Below are positions 57,230 to 64,000 of a stretch of 64,000 bases of DNA, piece by piece. The notes below the pieces were generated by a model. It worked only from the letters and a program-made list of their open reading frames with translations. It was not told where the DNA came from and ran no database searches. Source of the stretch: Amphritea opalescens (GTDB lineage: Bacteria > Pseudomonadota > Gammaproteobacteria > Pseudomonadales > Balneatricaceae); NCBI RefSeq assembly GCF_003957515.1, contig NZ_RQXW01000007.1, positions 1-64,000 on the forward strand. The letters are read 5' to 3'. Position 1 is the first letter of the stretch, and each line of letters begins with the position of its first letter. The position numbers and the translations under genes were made by a program.

Positions 57230-58075
57230 TTAGCGGTTTTCTCGGCGGGCCATAAACGCCAGACGCTGAAGCATATGTACATCTTGCTCATTTTTCAGCA
57301 GGGCGCCATAGAGCGGTGGAATCGCTTGGCTAGGGTCGCGGCTCTGCAGTAGCTCCAGTGAAATATTGTCGGCCAGTAGTAGTTTCAACCAGTCGATAAG
57401 CTCGGAGGTAGAGGGCTTCTTCTTGAGGCCGTTGATCTCCCGTACTTGAAAGAACACTTCCAGTGCTTCGTTGACGAGTTCTTTTTGAATATGGGGAAAA
57501 TGCACATCCACGATCTGCTTCATGGTGTCCGCATTAGGGAAGTTGATGTAATGGAAAAAGCAGCGGCGAAGAAAAGCATCGGGCAGTTCTTTTTCGTTGT
57601 TACTGGTGATAATAATCAGGGGGCGATGTTTCGCGACCACGGTTTCACCGGTTTCGTAAACGCTGAACTCCATCTTGTCGAGTTCGACCAGTAGATCATT
57701 GGGGAATTCGATATCGGCTTTATCGATTTCATCAATCAATAGAACGACCTGTTCGTCAGCATCAAACGCTTCCCAGAGCATCCCTTTGCGGATGTAGTTG
57801 CTGATATCATGCACTCGGTCATCGCCAAGCTGGGAGTCCCTGAGGCGGGAGACTGCATCGTATTCATACAGTCCCTGCTGAGCCTTGGTGGTCGATTTAA
57901 TATGCCAGCGAAGTAGCTTTTTACCGAAGGCCTCAGCGACCTCTTCCGCTAGCATGGTTTTGCCGGTGCCAGGCTCGCCTTTGATCAGTAGGGGGCGTTG
58001 CAATGTGGCGGCAGCATTGACGGCCATCCGCAGATCATCTGTTGCAACATAGCGCTCTGTACCTTCAAATTTCAT
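57230..58075 (-). CDS. MoxR family AAA+ ATPase
   Basis: 281 residues. Walker A GEPGTGKTMLAEEV (36-49), Walker B VLLIDEIDKAD, sensor region IIITSNNEKELPDAFLRRC. MoxR ATPases insert cofactors or remodel complexes with VWA partners; the partner here is the next gene. The client is not visible: no dehydrogenase or cox genes are adjacent. Confidence 0.93.
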   Translation of the reverse strand: MKFEGTERYVATDDLRMAVNAAATLQRPLLIKGEPGTGKTMLAEEVAEAFGKKLLRWHIKSTTKAQQGLYEYDAVSRLRDSQLGDDRVHDISNYIRKGMLWEAFDADEQVVLLIDEIDKADIEFPNDLLVELDKMEFSVYETGETVVAKHRPLIIITSNNEKELPDAFLRRCFFHYINFPNADTMKQIVDVHFPHIQKELVNEALEVFFQVREINGLKKKPSTSELIDWLKLLLADNISLELLQSRDPSQAIPPLYGALLKNEQDVHMLQRLAFMARRENR

Positions 58076-58265
58076 CTGACTTAACCTCTGAGAAAACTGT
58101 TACCAAAGAGAATTATCTTAGCAGAAAAAGAGTATCAGGATATGGGCCGTGATTGACTATTTAGGACAATTGCCGTGCTTTATGACCGCTGTATTTATGT
58201 GGCAGATAGGGGCCATGGCTGTTACGAATAGGGTTCTTAGTGCTAGTAACGACGACCCATGTTTA

Positions 58266-58601
58266 TTATGAATTCGCAAAGACAATATAAGCGGCAAAGC
58301 CGATCCAGCTGAGAATCAATAAGCCCCAGCTTAGCTTGCTTTGTTGGTAAACAATCTCGGTTTCTGCTGCGATGCCGCTCTGTTGGTTATTAGGTTGTTG
58401 TGCCTGTTGTAGTTTGCGTTTCTGCTTGTCTAGTTCGCGGGCTCTCTCTTTGTGGCGCTTTTTGTATTCTTCGATGCCTTTTTGGATACCTTGCGCAATG
58501 AGCTTGGTTTGTTCTTTGGTTTGCCCTGGGCGCTGAGTCGCTTTAGCCACCTGTAACGCTTCGGTTACCACCTGTTCAGATACTTTTTGTTTCTTGGCCA
58601 T
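58266..58601 (-). CDS. DUF2956 family small membrane protein
   Basis: 111 residues. A charged helical region (about 1-70, KKRHKERARELDKQKRKLQQAQ) is followed by one C-terminal membrane helix (about 90-109). It resembles DUF2956 proteins of marine gammaproteobacteria; function unknown. GGGGGG precedes the start on the minus strand. Divergent from the DUF808 gene. Confidence 0.8.
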   Translation of the reverse strand: MAKKQKVSEQVVTEALQVAKATQRPGQTKEQTKLIAQGIQKGIEEYKKRHKERARELDKQKRKLQQAQQPNNQQSGIAAETEIVYQQSKLSWGLLILSWIGFAAYIVFANS

Positions 58602-58682
58602 AGTCCCCCCCCTAATATTTGAGCTGTATTATCTCACGATAACGGATGATAATGTTTGTTAACAACGATTAAGGATACCTAT

Positions 58683-59600
58683 ATGGCCGCTTCAAACCTT
58701 CTGGCATTAATTGACGATATCGCCTCTCTATTGGATGACGTGGCAGGCATGACCAAAGTGGCTGCCCGTAAAACGGCAGGGGTGCTAGGGGATGATCTAG
58801 CGTTGAATGCCGAGCAAGTCTCGGGTGTGAAGGCCGAGCGCGAGCTTCCGGTGGTCTGGGCCGTGGCAAAGGGGTCGTTGCTGAATAAGGCGATTCTGGT
58901 GCCAGCAGCCTTGGCGATCAGTTACTTTATCCCTTGGTTAATCGTGCCTCTGTTGATGATTGGCGGGTTGTTTCTCTGCTTTGAGGGCTTTGAAAAAGTG
59001 TTTCATACTTTTTTTCATTCGCCGGAAGAGAAGGCCGCCCACCAAGCGGAGTTAAAGCACGCGCTAGAGGATAGTGCCGTCGATTTGGTTGCCTTTGAAA
59101 AAGAGAAGATCAAAGGCGCGGTGCGCACCGACTTTATACTCTCTGCCGAGATTATTGTGTTAACGCTAGGTACGGTCGCGGGTGCTTCACTGGTGACGCA
59201 GTTGGGCGTGTTGGTGGGTATCTCGTTATTGGTCACTATCGGTGTTTATGGTTTGGTGGCAGGTATCGTGAAACTCGATGATCTAGGGCTGTATATGGTG
59301 CGTAAGCCTGGGGCTGCGGATCTGACTAAAACCATTGGGCATGGCATTCTTAAAGCCGCCCCGATGCTGATGAAGGCGCTGTCGGTGTTAGGTACGATCG
59401 CCATGTTTATGGTGGGCGGAGGCATTTTGGTACATGGTTTGCCGTTTCTGCATCACTTTATCCAGCATCTGACAGAAGGCTTAGGCGCGATTGTTGTGAT
59501 GCTGTTGCCTGTTTTGCTCGAAGCGTTGATCGGCGTGGTCGCCGGTGGTGTTGTTTTTGTGGTGATCGGGTTAGGTAAAAAGTTGTTCGTTAAAGCCTAG
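58683..59600 (+). CDS. yedI: DUF808 family inner membrane protein (YedI-like)
   Basis: 305 residues from ATG 58683, which has AAGGA before it. Family start [41 protein letters not shown] (in sequence). Several membrane helices follow (about 75-105, 160-200, 240-265, 275-300). Function unknown. Ends at a bidirectional terminator. Confidence 0.92.
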   Translation: MAASNLLALIDDIASLLDDVAGMTKVAARKTAGVLGDDLALNAEQVSGVKAERELPVVWAVAKGSLLNKAILVPAALAISYFIPWLIVPLLMIGGLFLCFEGFEKVFHTFFHSPEEKAAHQAELKHALEDSAVDLVAFEKEKIKGAVRTDFILSAEIIVLTLGTVAGASLVTQLGVLVGISLLVTIGVYGLVAGIVKLDDLGLYMVRKPGAADLTKTIGHGILKAAPMLMKALSVLGTIAMFMVGGGILVHGLPFLHHFIQHLTEGLGAIVVMLLPVLLEALIGVVAGGVVFVVIGLGKKLFVKA

Positions 59601-59663
59601 GTTTGATTCTGTCAGGTCTGCTTGGGTAGCTAGCTTTGGGAGTGGTGATCAACCATTAGTGAT

Positions 59664-59700
59664 AAAAAAAGGCCGATGCATAATGCATCGGCCTTTTTTG
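59664..59700. terminator. Strong bidirectional Rho-independent terminator
   Basis: A perfect stem of about 17 bases (AAAAAAAGGCCGATGCA with its complement) around TAA. T runs on both strands serve the DUF808 gene and convergent ppa. Confidence 0.95.
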
Positions 59701-59714
59701 TTTCGGGCAGCTAA

Positions 59715-60248
59715 TTACTTAGCGGCTTCGTAAGCTTTTTGTGCTTCGATGATCGCGGCTTTAGCAGCATCAACGCCTTCCCAGCCTTCAACTTTAACCC
59801 ATTTGCCTTCTTCCAGACCTTTGTAGTTCTCGAAGAAATGCTTGATACGGGCCAGCAGAATGTCGGGCAGGTCGTTGACGTCTTGCACGTCTTTGTAGGC
59901 TTTGCTCAGTTTGTCGTGAGGTACGGCAACGAGCTTAGCATCTTCACCGGCTTCGTCGGTCATGTTCAGAACGCCAACGGGACGACAGCGAATGACAGAA
60001 CCCGGTACCACTGGGTAAGGTGTTACCACCAGTACGTCCAGAGCATCGCCATCATCAGCCAAGGTGTTGTTGATGTAACCGTAGTTGGCTGGGTAGAACA
60101 TAGGTGCGGCCATGAAACGGTCAACGAAGATTGCATCAGAATCTTTGTCGATCTCGTATTTTACTGGATCGCTATCCGCGGGAATCTCGATGATGACGTT
60201 GATGTCGTTTGGCAGATCATTGCCAGCAGGGACTTTTTCAAAGCTCAT
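59715..60248 (-). CDS. ppa: Inorganic pyrophosphatase
   Basis: 177 residues, the bacterial family I length. Hydrolyses pyrophosphate. Signature metal-binding [13 protein letters not shown], with [17 protein letters not shown] and [15 protein letters not shown] around it. Monocistronic. Confidence 0.98.
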   Translation of the reverse strand: MSFEKVPAGNDLPNDINVIIEIPADSDPVKYEIDKDSDAIFVDRFMAAPMFYPANYGYINNTLADDGDALDVLVVTPYPVVPGSVIRCRPVGVLNMTDEAGEDAKLVAVPHDKLSKAYKDVQDVNDLPDILLARIKHFFENYKGLEEGKWVKVEGWEGVDAAKAAIIEAQKAYEAAK

Positions 60249-60359
60249 GTGTCGCCTTCCTGTGTAAGTGTTAAATCTTTTTAAAATTCAGGGCTGCATT
60301 ATATACAGCCCTTGATATTAAGTTGAATACGACTTAAAGATCATAAACTGAAAATTCAG

Positions 60360-61331
60360 TTAGTCCTTAGCGTGATATTGCATCATGGTTTCGACTTCAG
60401 CTTTAGAACCTAGGCCGACGGAAACGCGCTGATGAATTTTTTCTGGCTGAACATCCATGATATGCCCGTAGCAAGTTGTGCTTAAGCCGCCAGCTTGTTC
60501 GATGAGGTAGCTCATTGGGTTACCTTCATACATCAGACGTAACTTACCGGGCTTGCTTGGATCGCGGTTATCCCATGGGTAGAGAAAGATGCCGCCGCGG
60601 GTCAGGATGCGGTGTACTTCGGCAACCATGGAAGCAACCCAGCGCATATTGTAGCGTTTGCCCAATGGACCTTCTTCACCTTGAAGTAGATCGGAGACAT
60701 AGTTCTTCATTTCTGGTTCCCAGAAACGCTGGTTCGACATATTGATACCAAACTCCTGGGTGTGTTCAGGAATTTTGACATTCTCTTCGGTGAGAATGAA
60801 GTCTCCACCGTGACTCAGGGTGAACATATTAACCCCTTGGCCCGTGGTGAGTACCAGTACCGCACAAGGACCGTAAAGCACATAGCCGGAAGCGATCTGA
60901 TTACGACCACTCTGCATAAAGGCTGCTTCGGTACCGCCATCGAGATGTTTTGGTCTTTCCAAAATGGAAAAGATAGTACCGACTGAAACGTTGACATCGA
61001 TGTTAGATGAACCATCTAGCGGGTCGAAGGTAACTAAGTATTTACCATCGGGATTGCCCGGTACCGGATAGTCTTCCTCTTCTGAGGCAATACCAGCAAC
61101 CGTTGGATTATCGAGCAACACCGCTTTAAGAATATCGTTAGAGATAATATCCAGTTTTTTCTGGGTTTCACCCTGAACATTAATGCCTTCAGAGGTGCCT
61201 AAAACCCCTGCCAGAGCACCTTCGCGTAGTTTAATGGCGATCTCTTTACAGGACAGCATTAGGCTGTCAATTAGGTCAATAAGATCATCGGGAGTGTTGT
61301 GATGCTTGAGGTACTGATTCAACAGTCGCAT
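60360..61331 (-). CDS. fbp: Fructose-1,6-bisphosphatase, class 1
   Basis: 323 residues. Gluconeogenic hydrolysis of fructose 1,6-bisphosphate. The metal site is [22 protein letters not shown] in adjoining pieces, with [10 protein letters not shown] before it and the GGIFLYPWD substrate site after. Its own unit, 111 bases before ppa. Confidence 0.97.
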   Translation of the reverse strand: MRLLNQYLKHHNTPDDLIDLIDSLMLSCKEIAIKLREGALAGVLGTSEGINVQGETQKKLDIISNDILKAVLLDNPTVAGIASEEEDYPVPGNPDGKYLVTFDPLDGSSNIDVNVSVGTIFSILERPKHLDGGTEAAFMQSGRNQIASGYVLYGPCAVLVLTTGQGVNMFTLSHGGDFILTEENVKIPEHTQEFGINMSNQRFWEPEMKNYVSDLLQGEEGPLGKRYNMRWVASMVAEVHRILTRGGIFLYPWDNRDPSKPGKLRLMYEGNPMSYLIEQAGGLSTTCYGHIMDVQPEKIHQRVSVGLGSKAEVETMMQYHAKD

Positions 61332-61605
61332 GTGGCTAAAAAACCTGTGGGATTGAGGGGGTTAAAAGTTGTCCTGATTTTACGCTGAATTAATCGTTAA
61401 TTACACCGTCTGAGAGGGGAATTAACGCAAAAAAGCGACAATTGTGTTAATTGTGATTTTTTTTTGTGATTTTCTTTGTGCGGGGGCGTGCAGTGAGGCG
61501 GTGGCAGCAAAAAGGTCTGTGGTGAAAAAGAGCATAATCAAGCCGGCTTAGCTGTTATCATGCAGACATTATTTTAGAGTAAACGCGGATCTGGAGAACC
61601 TAATC

Positions 61606-63012
61606 GTGCATGTTCATATATTGGGAATTTGTGGCACCTTTATGGGCAGTCTGGCGGTGCTGGCGAAGGAGTTAGGGCACCGTGTCAGTGGTTCGGATGC
61701 GAACGTCTACCCACCGATGAGTACCCAGTTGGAACAGCAGGGTATCCAGCTGATTGAAGGCTATGACCCCGCGCAACTCGACCCTGCGCCGGATATGATT
61801 ATCGTTGGTAACGCGATGACTCGGGGAAACCCCTGTGTGGAAGCGATGTTAGATAAAGGGCTGCCCTATACCTCAGGCCCTCAGTGGTTATCGGATAATT
61901 TATTACGGGATAAATGGGTGCTGGCAGTTGCCGGAACCCATGGTAAAACCACCACCGCCACGATGTTGGCTTGGTTGTTGGAATTTGCCGATATGGCACC
62001 GGGTTTTCTGATTGGAGGTGTGCCCAAAAACTTTGATCGTTCTGCGCGGGTGGGTGAGAGCCCCTTTTTTGTCATCGAGGCGGATGAATATGACACCGCC
62101 TTTTTTGATAAGCGTTCAAAATTTGTCCATTATCATCCGCGTACTCTGGTTCTGAATAACCTTGAATTTGATCATGGGGATATCTTTGATGATCTAGCGG
62201 CTATTCAGCGGCAGTTTCATCATGTGGTGAGAATTGTGCCCGCGAATGGACAGATTATCATGCCAGTGGATGTGCCGGCATTGGATCAGGTGATCGAGCA
62301 AGGATGTTGGACGCCCTTGGTGAAAACGTCGGTGGGTAATGATAGCCAGTTGAATTCCTGTGCTGAATGGCAGGCACGTCTTTTAAAAGATGATGGCTCT
62401 GAGTTTGAAGTGTTGCATCGAGGTCAGGTCGTCGGCACGGTTCGCTGGCAGATGACGGGTTTACATTCGGTCAATAATGGTTTGATGGCCTTAGTGGCCG
62501 CTCATCATGTTGGGGTGCAGATAGCGCATGGGATTGAAGGGCTCTGTCAATTCGGCGGCGTGAAGCGGCGGATGGAGCTGATAGGTGAGGTGGCAGGTAT
62601 TCGGGTTTATGATGATTTTGCCCATCATCCCACCGCCATTGAGACCACGTTGCAAGGGATTCGTGCTCAGGTGGGCGATGCGCCGGTGATCGCCGTGATT
62701 GAGCCGCGTTCCAATACCATGCGTATGGGGATTCATCGCCAGAAACTGGCATCTTCCGCCCGTCTTGCCGATAAGGTTTATTGGTATCAGCCGGCAGGAT
62801 TAGAGTGGTCGTTGCAGGATGTGGTCGATAGTTGTGAGAATCCCGCGGTATTGGCTAGAGATACCGCAGAAACTATCCGTCAGTTAGTGGCTGAAGCAAA
62901 ACCGGGTAGCCATATTGTTATCATGAGTAATGGCGGCTTTGATGGCATTCATCTGCGTCTGCTCAATGCTTTGCAAAAGCGGTATCAAACTGATGGAGTT
63001 GAATGTGGTTAA
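61606..63012 (+). CDS. mpl: UDP-N-acetylmuramate:L-alanyl-gamma-D-glutamyl-meso-diaminopimelate ligase
   Basis: 468 residues. Recycles peptidoglycan tripeptide by joining it to UDP-MurNAc. N-terminal Rossmann LGICGTFMGSLAVLA is typical of Mpl rather than MurC. The ATP loop is AVAGTHGKTTTATM, with LNNLEFDHGDIF and DDFAHHPTAI following. Starts with GTG 61606 after GGAG. Overlaps ubiX by eight bases. Confidence 0.96.
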   Translation: MHVHILGICGTFMGSLAVLAKELGHRVSGSDANVYPPMSTQLEQQGIQLIEGYDPAQLDPAPDMIIVGNAMTRGNPCVEAMLDKGLPYTSGPQWLSDNLLRDKWVLAVAGTHGKTTTATMLAWLLEFADMAPGFLIGGVPKNFDRSARVGESPFFVIEADEYDTAFFDKRSKFVHYHPRTLVLNNLEFDHGDIFDDLAAIQRQFHHVVRIVPANGQIIMPVDVPALDQVIEQGCWTPLVKTSVGNDSQLNSCAEWQARLLKDDGSEFEVLHRGQVVGTVRWQMTGLHSVNNGLMALVAAHHVGVQIAHGIEGLCQFGGVKRRMELIGEVAGIRVYDDFAHHPTAIETTLQGIRAQVGDAPVIAVIEPRSNTMRMGIHRQKLASSARLADKVYWYQPAGLEWSLQDVVDSCENPAVLARDTAETIRQLVAEAKPGSHIVIMSNGGFDGIHLRLLNALQKRYQTDGVECG

Positions 63013-63631
63013 AGTCTATCAAGAGAGAGTAACCCTGGCGATTACCGGGGCATCAGGCGTTCAATATGGCTTGCGCTTATTGGAGTGTTTAGTTGCCGCC
63101 CGTTGTCAGGTGTTGGTGATGATCTCGAAAGCGGCGCAAGTCGTGATTGCAACCGAGACCGATGAAGCGCTGCCTGGCTCGGCAAAAGAGCAGGAAGCTT
63201 GGTTGACGCAACGGTTTTCAGCAGCACCAGGGCAGGTGCGTGTGTTTGGTCGAGAGCAATGGATGGCACCGGTTGCGTCGGGTTCCGGTGCGCCGAGTAA
63301 GATGGTGGTTTGCCCCTGTTCAACGGGGTCTCTGTCGGCCATTGCCACCGGTGCTAGTAATAATCTGATTGAGCGGGCGGCGGATGTCGCCTTGAAAGAG
63401 CGCCGTCAGTTAATACTTGTGCCCCGTGAAGCGCCTTACTCAGAGATTCACCTCGAACATATGCTAAAACTGACTCGTATGGGCTGTGTAGTGATTCCGG
63501 CGAGCCCTGGTTTTTATAATCGTCCACGGACGATCGACGATATGATTGATTTTGTCGTGGCGCGGATTCTTAATCAGCTACAGATCGAGCAGCAGCTGAT
63601 GCCGCGTTGGGGTGAGGATAGCCTTTCCTGA
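63005..63631 (+). CDS. ubiX: Flavin prenyltransferase UbiX
   Basis: 208 residues. Makes prenylated FMN, the cofactor of the ubiquinone decarboxylase UbiD. LAITGASGVQYGLRLLE binds FMN; CPCSTGSLSAIATGASNNLIERAADVALKERR (in pieces) and LVPREAPYSEIHLEHMLKL are conserved. GTG 63005 is chosen because GGAG lies six to seven bases before it; ATG 62993 would add four residues. Start lies within mpl. Confidence 0.94.
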   Translation: MVKVYQERVTLAITGASGVQYGLRLLECLVAARCQVLVMISKAAQVVIATETDEALPGSAKEQEAWLTQRFSAAPGQVRVFGREQWMAPVASGSGAPSKMVVCPCSTGSLSAIATGASNNLIERAADVALKERRQLILVPREAPYSEIHLEHMLKLTRMGCVVIPASPGFYNRPRTIDDMIDFVVARILNQLQIEQQLMPRWGEDSLS

Positions 63632-63708
63632 GCATAGCGCTTAAAATGCAGCGCTTTTCAGACTGACCTTTTGTCAATCTGTTTACTTTGATATACCGGA
63701 TAATTGAG

Positions 63709-64000
63709 ATGGCTAAAATTCTTGCCCTGGATACATCCACAGATGCCTGTTCTGTCGCGCTGTCTATTGATGGCGAAATTCAGGAAGATTTTCGAATAAT
63801 CCCCCGTCAGCACACTCGCCAGTTATTACCGATGGTTGATGAAATGTTGACGGCCGCAGGGCTGAAAGTGACGCAGTTGGATGCTATTGCTTTTGGTCGA
63901 GGGCCGGGTTCGTTTGCCGGTATCCGTATAGCCACCGGCGCTGCGCAGGGGTTGGCGTTTGCGGCTGAACTGCCGGTGATACCCGTATCAACATTAGCGG
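63709..64000 (+). CDS. tsaB: tRNA threonylcarbamoyladenosine biosynthesis protein TsaB, 5' part (runs off window)
   Basis: The first 97 codons: [18 protein letters not shown], then [13 protein letters not shown] and the family signature [20 protein letters not shown]. TsaB works with TsaD and TsaE to make t6A in tRNAs. ATG 63709 has TTGAG before it. The 3' end lies past position 64000. Confidence 0.95.
   Translation, partial: MAKILALDTSTDACSVALSIDGEIQEDFRIIPRQHTRQLLPMVDEMLTAAGLKVTQLDAIAFGRGPGSFAGIRIATGAAQGLAFAAELPVIPVSTLA

Overview
The window looks like a chromosomal segment from a marine gammaproteobacterium close to the Oceanospirillales/Pseudomonadales. This rests on gene order and protein character, not on a database search. 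The supporting blocks are sdhE-ygfX/nadB/rpoE-rse-degP, lepA-lepB-rnc-era-recO-pdxJ-acpS, cysM/relA-mazG, aroQ-accB-accC, prmA, dusB-fis-purH-purD, upp-uraA and mpl-ubiX. Coding density is high and almost every gene is a conserved housekeeping or central-metabolism gene. I see no prophage, insertion sequence, CRISPR array, tRNA or integrase.

Layout. 1-838: the 3' part of a 5S rRNA with its terminator (the rrn operon enters from the left), then about 690 bases of diverged palindromic repeats without a gene. 839-6837: sdhE and ygfX converge on nadB. The sigma-E operon follows: rpoE, an unusual rseA carrying an RseB-type C-terminal domain, rseC and a DegP-type protease. 6953-14650: translation, secretion, RNA-processing and cofactor genes, ending with cysM. 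14881-24120: relA-mazG, a small membrane protein, ppc, adk, hemH-rlmB. 24281-27769: a secreted unknown, pta-ackA and a HIT protein. 27787-32538: the PrkA kinase/YeaH/SpoVR stress operon. 32717-36948: a branched-chain amino acid catabolic operon (leucine dehydrogenase, E1 alpha, E1 beta, E2). 37517-40269: two convergent envelope proteins that share a C-terminal NTF2-like domain. 40409-49581: a long minus-strand block of purine, DNA-architecture, tRNA-modification, ribosome-methylation and fatty-acid genes. 49957-55068: DUF2333 protein and ParA, upp-uraA, and a 3-hydroxyacyl-CoA dehydrogenase. 55083-55410: a tandem array of three 110-base palindromic units. 55415-61331: a secreted unknown, a VWA/MoxR pair, DUF2956 and DUF808 membrane proteins, ppa and fbp. 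61606-64000: mpl-ubiX and the 5' part of tsaB, cut by the window edge.

How the genes work together. The rpoE block is an envelope-stress circuit: sigma factor, membrane anti-sigma, regulator and quality-control protease. The leucine dehydrogenase/E1/E2 operon turns branched-chain amino acids into branched acyl-CoAs but has no local E3. Pta and AckA interconvert acetyl-CoA and acetate. RelA and MazG control alarmone and nucleotide pools. Accessory content is slight; the most unusual items are the RseA-RseB domain fusion and the palindromic repeat family that appears both after the rRNA operon and at 55 kb.
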